A DNA stretch of 32,464 nt, from the NCBI GenBank assembly GCA_002708825.1, contig PAPF01000004.1:1-32464 (forward strand), written 5' to 3'. Positions 15,715-25,497 of the stretch are shown in pieces (the first letter of the stretch is position 1; every line of letters begins with the position of its first letter). The stretch is from Phyllobacteriaceae bacterium. GTDB taxonomy: Bacteria; Pseudomonadota; Alphaproteobacteria; Rhizobiales; Rhizobiaceae. A program made the position numbers and the translations under genes. Below the pieces are notes generated by a model. The model was not told the origin of the DNA. It saw only the letters and a list, made by a program, of their open reading frames with translations, and made no database searches.

Positions 15715-16919
15715 TTGCGCATGTCCCGCAACAATTCGCCCGCAATGATCATCTTGCGCACCTCGGTCGTGCCCGCGCCGATCTCCAGCAGCTTGGTGGA
15801 GCGGAACAGGCGGTTGATCTCCGACTCCCAGATATAGCCGGTTCCGCCGTGCACCTGGACGGCGAGATCGAGAACCTTGTGCGCGGCCTCGGCCGCGAAC
15901 ATCACCGACGCCGCGGTCAGCTTGTGGATGTCGCCGCGCCCGCCGCCGCCGATCTCCAGCGGCGCGGCCGCGGCCAGCACCCTGTAGGTCAGCGCCCGCA
16001 TCGATTCCACCTGGACATACATGTCGGCGAGCATCGACTGGACCATCTGGAAGGAGCCGATCGGCTTGCCGAACTGCTGGCGTGTCTGTGCATACTCCAC
16101 CGAAAGTTCCAGCGCCCGTTCGGCAACGCCAAGGCAGATCGGCGAGATCATGGCGCGCTCGAGATCGAGCCCGCTCATGACCACCGCGACGCCCCGGTTC
16201 TCGCCACCGACCATGTTTTCGGCCGGAACGCGGCAATCCTCGAAGACAAGCTCTGCCGTCTGGCTGCCGCGATAGCCCATCTTGATCAGCTTCTGCGCCA
16301 CCTTGAAGCCGGGCATGTCCTTTTCAACGATGAAGGCGGATATGCCGTGCGCACCCTTTTCCTTGTCGGTCTTGGCATAGACCAGCAGCACGTCGGCGAC
16401 CGGTCCGTTGGTGATGTAGATCTTGCTGCCGTTGAGGACATAATGGTCGCCGTCGCGCCGGGCGGTGGTGCGCATCGAGCCCATGGCGTCCGATCCGGCA
16501 CCCGGTTCCGTCAGTCCGAGCGCGCCGATCTTGCGGCCCGAACACAGGTCGGGGAGATACTTGCGCCGCTGCTCCTCGTTGCCGTTGCGATAGATGTTGT
16601 TGGCGCACAGGTTGTCATGCGCCACCCAGGCCAGCGCCATGGCATGGTTCCAGCGCGACATGCCCTGCAGGACGAGGCCGGCCGCCACCAGGTCGAGGCC
16701 GGCGCCGCCATACTCTTCCGGAATGGTGATGCCGAAAAGCCCGTTGTCGCCGATCTTCGGAAAGGCGTCCTCGGGCCACCATTCCTCATTGTCCATCCGC
16801 TCGGCCAGGGGATACAGTTCGTTGCGGGAAAACCGGTCCGCATTGTCCAGGATCATCTGCTGATCCTCGTTGAGATCGAAGGCGTTTGCCCACTCGTTGG
16901 TCCCGGCGAAACCCTGCAT
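15711..16919 (-). CDS. Acyl-CoA dehydrogenase of isovaleryl-CoA dehydrogenase type
   Basis: 402-aa flavoprotein with complete N, middle and C domains: signature GALGLTEPGAGSDAMG (about 132-147) and the C-terminal QVHGGTGYIWESEINRLFRSTKLLEIGAGTTEV. The catalytic base is where isovaleryl-CoA dehydrogenase has it: Glu254 in GLDLERAM. The late position that is Glu in straight-chain enzymes reads GAGT. That arrangement marks IVD, LiuA and AtuD-like enzymes for branched acyl-CoA. Start ATG 16919 with GGGAGGAG six bases upstream. First gene of the operon with SDR and MaoC; electrons would go to ETF. The exact substrate (isovaleryl, citronellyl or other) is not readable. Confidence 0.88.
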   Translation of the reverse strand: MQGFAGTNEWANAFDLNEDQQMILDNADRFSRNELYPLAERMDNEEWWPEDAFPKIGDNGLFGITIPEEYGGAGLDLVAAGLVLQGMSRWNHAMALAWVAHDNLCANNIYRNGNEEQRRKYLPDLCSGRKIGALGLTEPGAGSDAMGSMRTTARRDGDHYVLNGSKIYITNGPVADVLLVYAKTDKEKGAHGISAFIVEKDMPGFKVAQKLIKMGYRGSQTAELVFEDCRVPAENMVGGENRGVAVVMSGLDLERAMISPICLGVAERALELSVEYAQTRQQFGKPIGSFQMVQSMLADMYVQVESMRALTYRVLAAAAPLEIGGGGRGDIHKLTAASVMFAAEAAHKVLDLAVQVHGGTGYIWESEINRLFRSTKLLEIGAGTTEVRKMIIAGELLRDMRK

Positions 16920-17020
16920 TCCTGCTCCTCCCAGCGGCCAAGGCGCCGGCTTTCCCGGACACCATTAATGAAATCTCTTCATCTGACAAAAATTGCCTTC
17001 ATGTCAATAGAGACCGCATG

Positions 17021-17036
17021 AAACATTGATGTTTCG
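17021..17036. promoter_or_regulatory. Perfect 16-bp palindrome, likely shared operator
   Basis: GAAACAT, TG, ATGTTTC: two perfect 7-bp arms around a 2-nt centre, in the 225-bp gap between the divergent ACAD operon and the eight-gene carboxylase operon. TTGACA boxes lie on both sides: minus strand at 17009-17004 and plus strand at 17076-17081. Length and symmetry suit a TetR-family dimer, and a TetR gene is 4 kb away. Binding is inferred. Confidence 0.55.
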
Positions 17037-17075
17037 AAGTTTTCTACATTGCTATCCGGCGCATGGAGAAGCCGG

Positions 17076-17107
17076 TTGACATTCGTGATGAATTGAAATC
17101 ATTTATT
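17076..17107 (+). promoter_or_regulatory. Putative promoter of the eight-gene carboxylase operon
   Basis: TTGACA at 17076-17081 is a perfect -35 box. The -10 is uncertain: CATTTA lies 18 nt and TTTATT 20 nt downstream. The start codon is at 17145. Confidence 0.4.
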
Positions 17108-17144
17108 GGAAACGGCTTGGGAACCCGCAGGGAGCGAGGCAGCA

Positions 17145-17927
17145 GTGACGGAACCGGTCATCACAGCACGCAAGGGCGCCACCGCCTGGATCACGATCAA
17201 CCGCCCGGAACGCCGCAACGCGCTCAACGAGAGCGTCGCGCTTGCCATCCAGGCGGCCATCGACGAGGCCGAGAGCGATGATGAGGTGCGTGCCATCGTC
17301 ATCACCGGAAGCGGCGACAAGGCCTTCTGCGCCGGCGGCGACCTGCAACTCCAGGCCGACGGCACGCCCTTCACCATCGATGCAGCCGATCCCAGGCATT
17401 ACGTCGCCCGCCTGCTACGGCGCATGGAGGCCTGCCGCCTGCCGCTCGTTGCCCGTGTCAACGGCCATGCGCTGGCCGGAGGCTTCGGCCTCGTCTGCGC
17501 ATGCGATCTCGTTGTGGCACGTGAGGATGCCCTTGTCGGCGTGACGGAGACCCGGGTCGGACTGTTCCCGATGATGATCCTGCCCTTCCTGATCCGCAAC
17601 CTGCCCAACCGCCGCCTGATGGAGTTCTGCATCACCGGCGAACCGGTCACCGCCGCGGAGGCCGCTGCCGACCGGATCGTGAACTACGCGGTTCCTGCCG
17701 GCGAACTGGACGAAAAGCTGGACTGGCTTCTGGCCCGCATCACCGACAAGTCGCCCACCGGCATCCGGCTTGGAAAACAGGGGCTGGCCAAGATCCGCGA
17801 GATGACGCTCGACGGCGCCCTGGAATATGCCCAGTTCATGCTTGCCAACATGGCCCGCACGAAGGACGCGGTGGAAGGGTTCCGGGCGTTCAACGAAAAG
17901 CGCCCGCCCGAATGGACCGGTGAATGA
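17145..17927 (+). CDS. Enoyl-CoA hydratase/isomerase family protein (crotonase 2, one catalytic Glu missing)
   Basis: 260-aa crotonase opening the carboxylase operon. AFCAGGDLQLQ (about 60-70) and HALAGGFGLVCACD form the oxyanion hole. Of the two hydratase glutamates only Glu135 (VTETRVG) is present; the other site is Gly115 (GGFGL). This argues against a classical hydratase mechanism and leaves isomerase, lyase or methylglutaconyl-type chemistry open. I chose the GTG at 17145, with GAGG and GGGAG just upstream; a TTG at 17106 would add 13 unconserved residues. Its stop overlaps the AtuA-like start as ATGA. In Atu/Liu logic this slot (AtuE/LiuC) hydrates the carboxylated enoyl-CoA. Confidence 0.82.
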   Translation: MTEPVITARKGATAWITINRPERRNALNESVALAIQAAIDEAESDDEVRAIVITGSGDKAFCAGGDLQLQADGTPFTIDAADPRHYVARLLRRMEACRLPLVARVNGHALAGGFGLVCACDLVVAREDALVGVTETRVGLFPMMILPFLIRNLPNRRLMEFCITGEPVTAAEAAADRIVNYAVPAGELDEKLDWLLARITDKSPTGIRLGKQGLAKIREMTLDGALEYAQFMLANMARTKDAVEGFRAFNEKRPPEWTGE

Positions 17928-19752
17928 CCGCCATGGACAGGATCGTGCGCATCGGATGCGGGGCCGGCTTCTGGGGCGACAGTCCTGACGGACCGGCACA
18001 ACTCGTCCGCTCCGGCAAGATCGACTACCTGGTGATGGACTATCTCGCCGAGATCACCATGTCGATCCTCACCCGCATGAAGGCCAAGCGGCCGGAACTG
18101 GGCTATGCCACCGACTTCGTTGCATCGGTGATGAAGCCGCTGGCCCGCGAGATCGCCGATCGCGGAATAAGGGTCGTCACCAATGCCGGCGGCGTCAATC
18201 CGGCGGCCTGCCGCGATGCGCTGGCTGCTGTCTTTCGTGAGGCGGGCGTGGACCTGCGCATCGCCGTCGTTCACGGTGACGACCTGTCCGGCTCCGTGGA
18301 GAGCTACCGCGCGGCGGGCGTCACCGAGATGTTTTCAGGCAGGCCCCTGCCCGAAAGGCTCACCAGCGTGAACGCCTATCTGGGCGCGTTTCCGGTCGCG
18401 GCCGCGCTTGACGCCGGGGCCGATGTCGTGATCACCGGCCGCGCCGTCGATTCCGCCCTCGTGCTGGGTCCGCTCATCCACGAGTTCGGCTGGCGCCCGG
18501 AGGATCATGACCTGCTGTCCGCGGGCAGCCTTGCCGGCCATGTGCTGGAATGCGGGACGCAGGTCACCGGCGGCATCTTCACCGACTGGCGGAGCGTGCC
18601 CGGCTGGGACGACATGGGCTTTCCCATTGCCGAATGCGCCGCCGACGGCACGTTCACCGTGACAAAGCCGGAAGGCACCGGCGGTCTTGTGTCGACCGCG
18701 ACCGTGGCCGAGCAGATAACCTACGAGGTCGGCGATCCGTCCCGCTACATCCTGCCCGACGTGATCGCCGACTGGAGCGGCGTCCGGCTCGAACAGGACG
18801 GGAAGGACCGGGTGAAGGTGTCGGGGGCAAGGGGTTCGGCGCCGACGGACACCTACAAGGTGAGCGCAACCCACGCCGACGGCTACCGGTCCTCCATCAC
18901 CATGGCGATCATCGGCCGCGATGCCGTGGCGAAGGCCGAGGCAACGGGCGCGGCCATCCTGGAACGCTCGCGCCGCCTGATGGCCGGGGCGGGCCACGGC
19001 GATTTCAGCGAACGGTCGATCGAGGTGCTGGGTTCCGAAACGAATTACGGCGCCTCGTCCCGCCGCCGCGACACGCGCGAGGTCATCCTCAAGCTTGCAG
19101 TCAAGCATGACTCGCGGGAAGCGCTCGGCATCTTCGCGCGCGAGATCTTTCCCGCCGCCACGGCCATGGCCCAGGGCCTGACCGGATTTTCCGGCGGCCG
19201 GCCGGAGCCGCAGCCTGTCATCCGCCTGTTCTCCTTCCTGGTGCCGAAAAAGGATGTTCCCGTCAGCATCGAGATCGACGGAAAGCAGACCGGCGTCGCG
19301 ACCGCCGTGCCGGCGGAAGGGGCAGCGCAAGAGCCGCAGGTTGCCAGCGACCCAAGCGCGGGCATCGATTCCGATGACCCGGTCGTGACCGTTCCGCTGA
19401 TCGCGCTGGCGCACGGGCGTAGCGGCGACAAGGGCGATATCGGCAATATCGGCATCCTCGCCCGCGACGAAAGCTACCTGCCCTGGATCCGGCGCAGCGC
19501 GACGCCGGAGCGCGTGGCCGGTTATTTCAGCCACTTCCTGCGTGGCTCCGTCGAGCGTTTCGAATGGCCCGGCCTGAACGGCTTCAACTTCCTGCTGCAT
19601 CAGGGCCTCGGCGGTGGCGGCATCGCTTCGCTGCGCCATGACCCGCAGGGCAAGGCGCTGGCCCAGATCATGATGGATTTCCCGGTCGAGGTCCCCGCGG
19701 CGTGGACGGAACCCGGCGGAAGGCTGGAAACCTGGAAGGAAGAGGCTTCGGC

Positions 19753-19756
<4 letters not shown>
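17924..19756 (+). CDS. AtuA-like protein (DUF1446, acyclic terpene utilization family)
   Basis: 610-aa protein of the AtuA/DUF1446 family. The N-terminal two thirds carries RIGCGAGFWGDS (about 8-19), LVMDYLAEITMSIL, VTNAGGVNP and VITGRAVDSALVLGPL, all hallmark segments. The C-terminal domain, about 490-595, has LIALAHGRSGDKGDIGNIGILAR, the AtuA-like small domain that in some organisms is a separate protein. AtuA is needed for growth on citronellol/geraniol in Pseudomonas, but its reaction is not established. The gene is overlapped by ATGA at both ends, with a crotonase and a biotin carboxylase, so it is probably made in step with the carboxylase. No signal peptide; cytoplasmic. Confidence 0.88.
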
Positions 19757-21237
<1,481 letters not shown>

Positions 21238-21239
21238 CC

Positions 21240-21743
21240 ATGGGCTTCAGGCTGATCCTCGACGGCGAGGAACACGAGATCACGATCATCCGGCGACGGC
21301 CGCATCTGGTGCTCGACATCGACGGCGAGAAGCACGAAATCACCGACCTTGGCAGCGATGGCGACGGGCGGCACGAACTGGGCGCGGCAGGCCAGGCCGT
21401 CGGCTTTGCCAGGGCGACCCACGGCAATCTCCAGATCGTCCGGCTCAACGGCCGCACGCACGAGGTGGCACTCGTCGATCCGTTCTCCGATGCCGGCGAT
21501 GCCGGCGGTGCGCTTGACGTGTTGCGCGCGCCCATGCCGGGCACCGTCATTTCCCTTCACTGCAAGGCCGGCGATGCGGTCCGGCGCGGCGACCCGCTCG
21601 TCACCATCGAGAGCATGAAATTGCAGACGCTTCTTCCAGCCATGCGGGACGGCACGATTGCCGAAATCCTCAGGACCGAGGGCGAGACCTTCGACAAGGA
21701 CGAGGTGATCGTCAGGCTGGAAGCCGAAAGCGAAAAGGCCTGA
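21240..21743 (+). CDS. Stand-alone biotin carboxyl carrier protein (ESMKL type)
   Basis: 167-aa carrier. Residues 95-163 form a biotinyl/lipoyl domain starting LRAPMPGTVISLHCKAGDAV, with the attachment lysine Lys127 in ESMKL. Most carboxylase carriers have EAMKM, so both neighbours of the lysine differ (Ser before Met, Leu after). The N-terminal 90 residues are a charged beta-rich segment, possibly the BT/linker domain that docks the carrier to the carboxyltransferase in MCC-type enzymes, here split off together with the carrier. GGAGG precedes the ATG, which is 2 nt after the biotin carboxylase stop; the carboxyltransferase follows after 5 nt. Confidence 0.88.
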   Translation: MGFRLILDGEEHEITIIRRRPHLVLDIDGEKHEITDLGSDGDGRHELGAAGQAVGFARATHGNLQIVRLNGRTHEVALVDPFSDAGDAGGALDVLRAPMPGTVISLHCKAGDAVRRGDPLVTIESMKLQTLLPAMRDGTIAEILRTEGETFDKDEVIVRLEAESEKA

Positions 21744-21748
21744 CCCCG

Positions 21749-23356
21749 ATGCGCAAGATCCAGTCCATGCTCAGCACCTCGTCGGCGGAGTTCCGCGCCT
21801 ACGAGGCCCATAATCGCCGGATCCTCGCGGAGTTCCGCGAAAGGCAGGAAGCTGCGCGCCACAAGCGGCCGCAACGGGACATCGACCGCCTTGCCCGCCA
21901 GGGCAAGATGCGTCCGCGCGAGCGTGTCGAGAAGCTTCTCGATCCCGGCACGCCGTTCCTGGAGCTGTCTTCGCTGGCGGCCAACATGGCCTATGATGGC
22001 GACTCGCCCTCGGCCAGTTCCATCGTCGGCATTGGCGTGGTGTCGGGCCGCGAGGTCATCATTCGCGCCGACGATCCCTCGGTCAAGGGCGGCGCCTGGT
22101 ATCCGCTGACCGTCAAGAAGATCGTGCGTGCGCTCGACATCGCCATGGAGAACCGCCTTCCGGTGATCCACCTTTGCGATTCCGCCGGCGGCTTCCTGCA
22201 ATTGCAGTCGGAGGTCTTTCCGGACCGCCACATGGCCGGCCGCATCTTCCGCAACCAGTCGCTGCTCTCCAAGATGGGCGTCAAGCAATTGTCGCTCGTT
22301 TTCGGCCATTGCACGGCCGGCGGCGCCTATATTCCGGGCCTTTCCGACTACAACGTCATCGTGCGCGGCACGGGCGCGGTCTTTCTCGGCGGACCGCCGC
22401 TGGTCAAGGCCGCCACCGGCGAGGAAGTCACGGTCGAGGAACTCGGCGGCGCCGACATGCACACCTCCGTTTCGGGCACCTGCGATTATCCGGCCGCAAG
22501 CGAGGAGGAGGCAATCCATATCGGGCGCGAGATCGTGGCCCAATGGGACCGCCCGCGCAAATGGGATTGCCAGCGCGAGACCCCGGAAGACCCGGCCTAT
22601 GACCCCGAGGAGATTTACGGGATCATTCCCGATGACATCAAGAAGCAGTTCGACATGCGCGAGATCATCGCCCGCATCGTCGATGGCAGCCGCTTCCACG
22701 AATACCAGCCGAACTACGGCACGACCCTGATCTGCGGTTTCGCCAATATCTGGGGCTACAAGGTCGGCATCCTTGCCAACAACGGCGTGCTGTTCAACGA
22801 TTCCTCGCTCAAGGGCGGGCATTTCATCGAATTGTGCAACCAGAACAACACGCCGCTCGTGTTCCTCCAGAACATCACCGGCTACATGATCGGCCGGGAA
22901 TACGAACGGCGCGGCATCACCAAGGATGGCGCCAAGATGATCATGGCGCAAAGCTGTTCGCGCGTGCCAAAGTTCACCGTGATGTGCAACGGCTCCTTCG
23001 GCGCCGGCAATTACGGCATGTGCGGACGCGCCTTCGATGCCCGCTTCCTGTTTTCCTGGCCCAACCACCAGATCGGCGTGATGGGCGGCGACCAGGCCGC
23101 CAATACGCTCGCCGAGGTCAAGATCAACCAGATGAAGCGCAATGGCGAGGCCGTGGACCAGGCGGCCGTGAAGGCGCTCTGGGAGCAGACGCGATCGGCA
23201 TACCAGGAGCAACTGTCGGCCTATTACGCGACGTCGGAACTGTGGGACGATGGCATCATCGACCCGGTCGATACGCGCAACGCGCTGGGGATCGCCATTT
23301 CCGCCTCGCTCAACGCGCCGTTGGGCGATCCGGGCTATGGCGTGTTCAGGTTCTGA
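21749..23356 (+). CDS. Acyl-CoA carboxylase carboxyltransferase (beta) subunit 1
   Basis: 535-aa carboxyltransferase of the methylcrotonyl/geranyl-CoA carboxylase type, with N and C crotonase-like halves. The first oxyanion hole is GHCTAGGAYIPGLSD (about residues 188-202), the second LQNITGYMIGREYE (about 373-386), and FGAGNYGMCGRAFDARFLFSWPN is the conserved C-half segment. It moves CO2 from biotin to the acyl-CoA, usually at the gamma carbon of a 2-enoyl ester in this subfamily. It completes the three-part carboxylase with the two genes before it. Whether the acceptor is methylcrotonyl-, geranyl-like or another acyl-CoA cannot be settled by eye. Confidence 0.9.
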   Translation: MRKIQSMLSTSSAEFRAYEAHNRRILAEFRERQEAARHKRPQRDIDRLARQGKMRPRERVEKLLDPGTPFLELSSLAANMAYDGDSPSASSIVGIGVVSGREVIIRADDPSVKGGAWYPLTVKKIVRALDIAMENRLPVIHLCDSAGGFLQLQSEVFPDRHMAGRIFRNQSLLSKMGVKQLSLVFGHCTAGGAYIPGLSDYNVIVRGTGAVFLGGPPLVKAATGEEVTVEELGGADMHTSVSGTCDYPAASEEEAIHIGREIVAQWDRPRKWDCQRETPEDPAYDPEEIYGIIPDDIKKQFDMREIIARIVDGSRFHEYQPNYGTTLICGFANIWGYKVGILANNGVLFNDSSLKGGHFIELCNQNNTPLVFLQNITGYMIGREYERRGITKDGAKMIMAQSCSRVPKFTVMCNGSFGAGNYGMCGRAFDARFLFSWPNHQIGVMGGDQAANTLAEVKINQMKRNGEAVDQAAVKALWEQTRSAYQEQLSAYYATSELWDDGIIDPVDTRNALGIAISASLNAPLGDPGYGVFRF

Positions 23357-23358
23357 CC

Positions 23359-23958
23359 ATGGGTGAACCGGTCCGCTTCTACTTCGATTTCGCCTCGCCC
23401 TACGCCTATTTCGCGAGCACGCTGATCGACGGGATCGGCGCGGAGTTCGACCGGCCGGTCGAATGGCGCCCGGTCCTCGTCTGGGCCATCCTGAAGGCGC
23501 ACGGCATTGCACCGCCCATGGAGGCGCCGGTCAAGCGGGCCTATTTCCTCAAGGACATGGAGCGCTCAGCCAGGTTCCTTGGCGTGGACTACCGTGAACC
23601 GGTCCGCCTGCCCCTGTCCTCGCATCTGGCGGCCCGTCTCTATTACGTCCTGCATGAGGATGACCCCGGCCTTGCTGGAGCCTTTGCCCGAGGCGTCTTC
23701 CATGCTTTCTTTGTCGCCGGCGAGGACATTTCCGTCGATTCGACGCTGGTCTCCATCGCGAAAGCCCATGGCGTGACGGAACAGGTTGCGCGCGACGGCA
23801 TGACCGGCCAGACAGGCCGCGACCTGCTGCAGAAGGCCGTGACGGAAGCTGTCGCCGATGGCGTGATCGGCTCTCCGCATTTCATTGCCGATGGCGAGGG
23901 GTTCTTCGGCGCGGATCGCCTGCCGCAACTGCGCTGGCACCTGGAAGGAAGGGGCTGA
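23359..23958 (+). CDS. HCCA-isomerase / GST-kappa-like (DsbA-fold) protein
   Basis: 199-aa thioredoxin/DsbA-fold protein of the 2-hydroxychromene-2-carboxylate isomerase family. FYFDFASPYAYFAS at 7-20 contains Ser13, the residue that activates glutathione in this family in place of the DsbA CxxC. The long helical insertion follows, and GVIGSPHFIADGEGFFGADRL near the end carries the cis-Pro and the ending typical of the family. Known members catalyse glutathione-dependent isomerisation in naphthalene catabolism or GST-kappa reactions. It lies 2 nt after the carboxyltransferase and 2 nt before a crotonase, so a role on the same substrate (cis/trans or double-bond isomerisation, or glutathione adduct chemistry) is inferred. 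Confidence 0.85.
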   Translation: MGEPVRFYFDFASPYAYFASTLIDGIGAEFDRPVEWRPVLVWAILKAHGIAPPMEAPVKRAYFLKDMERSARFLGVDYREPVRLPLSSHLAARLYYVLHEDDPGLAGAFARGVFHAFFVAGEDISVDSTLVSIAKAHGVTEQVARDGMTGQTGRDLLQKAVTEAVADGVIGSPHFIADGEGFFGADRLPQLRWHLEGRG

Positions 23959-23960
23959 CA

Positions 23961-24722
23961 ATGACCTATTCGGACATTCTCTGCGAGCAAGCCGGCGGCG
24001 TTCTGACGCTCCGGGTCAACCGGCCGGACAAGCTGAACGCCTATCGCAACGAAACCGCTGACGAACTGGTTCATGCCTTGCAGGCGGCGGAAAAGGATCC
24101 CGCCGTCCGGGCCGTGCTGCTGACCGGCGCCGGGCGCGCATTCGGCGCCGGTTACGACCTGTCGACCGTCGATCCGCAAGCCGAACCGGCGCTCGACACC
24201 GTGCTGGAACGGCACTTCAATCCGCTGGTGGAGGCCATGCGCCGGTCGCGACTTCCCATCGTCTCGGCGGTCAACGGTCCCTGCGCGGGCGCTGCCGTCG
24301 GCATCGCGCTGGCCGCCGATATCGTGATTGCGGCGCGCTCGGCCTATTTCTACGAACCCTTTGTCGGGATCGCGCTGGTGCCCGATGCCGGCAACACGCT
24401 GTTTCTCCCGCGCATTGTCGGGCGCATCCGTGCGTCGGGCATGATGATGCTGGGCGAGCGCATCGACGCGGCCCGCGCCGAGCGCTGGGGCCTTGTCTGG
24501 GATGTGGTGGACGACGAGGCCCTGGTTCCTGCCGCGCTGTCCATCTGCCAGCGCCTTGCCGGCCAGGATGCAAGCGCACTGGCCGCGACCAAGCGGCTCA
24601 TCTTCGAGGCGGCCGATTTCGGCGAAAGCGAACAGTTGGCGCTGGAACGCGACCTGCAGGGCGAAGCGGGCCGGTCACCGGCCATGAAGGAACGCATTGC
24701 TGCGTTCTTCGCCCGCAAATGA
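23961..24722 (+). CDS. Enoyl-CoA hydratase/isomerase family protein (crotonase 3, PaaG/isomerase-like)
   Basis: 253-aa crotonase. AFGAGYDLSTVD (about 60-71) and NGPCAGAAVGIALAADIVIAA form the oxyanion hole. Neither hydratase glutamate is kept (Gly in AAVG; Phe-Val in EPFVGIALVPDAG), but Asp142 in LVPDAGN matches the catalytic Asp of PaaG-type ring-epoxide isomerase and related 3,2-enoyl-CoA isomerases. The most likely role is therefore isomerisation of a double bond or ring, not hydration. The C-terminus (ERIAAFFARK) is standard. It starts 2 nt after the HCCA-isomerase-like gene, so two isomerase-type enzymes are adjacent. Confidence 0.83.
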   Translation: MTYSDILCEQAGGVLTLRVNRPDKLNAYRNETADELVHALQAAEKDPAVRAVLLTGAGRAFGAGYDLSTVDPQAEPALDTVLERHFNPLVEAMRRSRLPIVSAVNGPCAGAAVGIALAADIVIAARSAYFYEPFVGIALVPDAGNTLFLPRIVGRIRASGMMMLGERIDAARAERWGLVWDVVDDEALVPAALSICQRLAGQDASALAATKRLIFEAADFGESEQLALERDLQGEAGRSPAMKERIAAFFARK

Positions 24723-24741
24723 CTTCTGCGGAGGAAACGGG

Positions 24742-25401
24742 ATGGCAGGCATGACGGACATGGCATTGCGCGAAACCCGTTTCATCGATTCCGGCCATCC
24801 GGATGTGACGGCCTTCGCCGCGCCGCACCTGCGGCCCGGCGACGATGTCGCGACGGCGGTGAACCTCTATTATGCCATCCGGGACGCCGTTCCCTATGAC
24901 ATCCGTGCCTTTGGCCTCGACGAGGACGACTTTGTCGCCTCGCGGGTCCTGAAAGCGAAATCGGCCTTCTGCGTGCCGAAGGCTGTCGCACTCGCGGCCC
25001 TGGCGCGCGCCGCCGGCATTCCCTCCAGGGTCGGATTTGCCAATGTCCGCAACCACCTGACCACGCCGAAGATCGCGGCTCTCATGGACGACGAGGTGTT
25101 CCGCTGGCATGCCTACACCGCCCTGTGGCTCGACGGCCGGTGGGTAAAGGCGACACCGGCCTTCGACATTGCCCTGTGCGAACGCCACGGCATCAAGCCG
25201 CTGGATTTCAACGGCCGGGAGGATTCCATATTCCATCCGTTCGACCGGCAGGGCCGGCATCACATGGAATATCTCGACTTCATCGGCGAGTTCGACGACC
25301 TGCCCTACGAAACCTTCGCGGCCGAGATGCGCAAGGCCTATCCGCGCATGCTGGAAGCCCTTGACCGGGAACGCGCAATACGCCAGCGGCGTGCCGGCTG
25401 A
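24742..25401 (+). CDS. Transglutaminase-like cysteine protein
   Basis: 219-aa protein with a transglutaminase-like fold (PF01841-type core). The catalytic triad can be read: Cys77 in KSAFCVPKAVALAALARAAGIPSRVGFA, His123 in FRWHAYTALWLDGRWVKATP, and Asp142 in ATPAFD. No signal peptide or membrane segment is seen, so it acts in the cytoplasm, where relatives are amidases, thioesterases or acyl-transfer enzymes with a Cys nucleophile. Start ATG 24742 has GGAGG seven bases upstream; an ATG three codons later is possible. Last gene of the operon, 19 nt after crotonase 3. A role in hydrolysing a CoA or glutathione thioester of the pathway is speculation. Confidence 0.8.
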   Translation: MAGMTDMALRETRFIDSGHPDVTAFAAPHLRPGDDVATAVNLYYAIRDAVPYDIRAFGLDEDDFVASRVLKAKSAFCVPKAVALAALARAAGIPSRVGFANVRNHLTTPKIAALMDDEVFRWHAYTALWLDGRWVKATPAFDIALCERHGIKPLDFNGREDSIFHPFDRQGRHHMEYLDFIGEFDDLPYETFAAEMRKAYPRMLEALDRERAIRQRRAG

Positions 25402-25449
25402 CCGGTCGGCAAGAACGGCGTCGTTCCGGGTTGCGTGAAACCGAACATG

Positions 25450-25466
25450 AACCGACCGTCCGGTTT
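25450..25466. terminator. Weak hairpin between convergent operons
   Basis: AACCG (25450-25454) and CGGTT (25461-25465) with a 6-nt loop lie in the 96-bp gap between the convergent transglutaminase-like and biotin carboxylase genes. The stem is short and has no long T-run; a bidirectional terminator function is possible but weakly supported. Confidence 0.25.
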
Positions 25467-25497
25467 CCCGCCGGCTCCACATCATCCGGAATGCCGC

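Noticed and set aside
21557-23512. 651-codon minus-strand frame opposite the carboxyltransferase
   Set aside because: Shadow of a strongly conserved carboxyltransferase; composition is atypical of a real protein.
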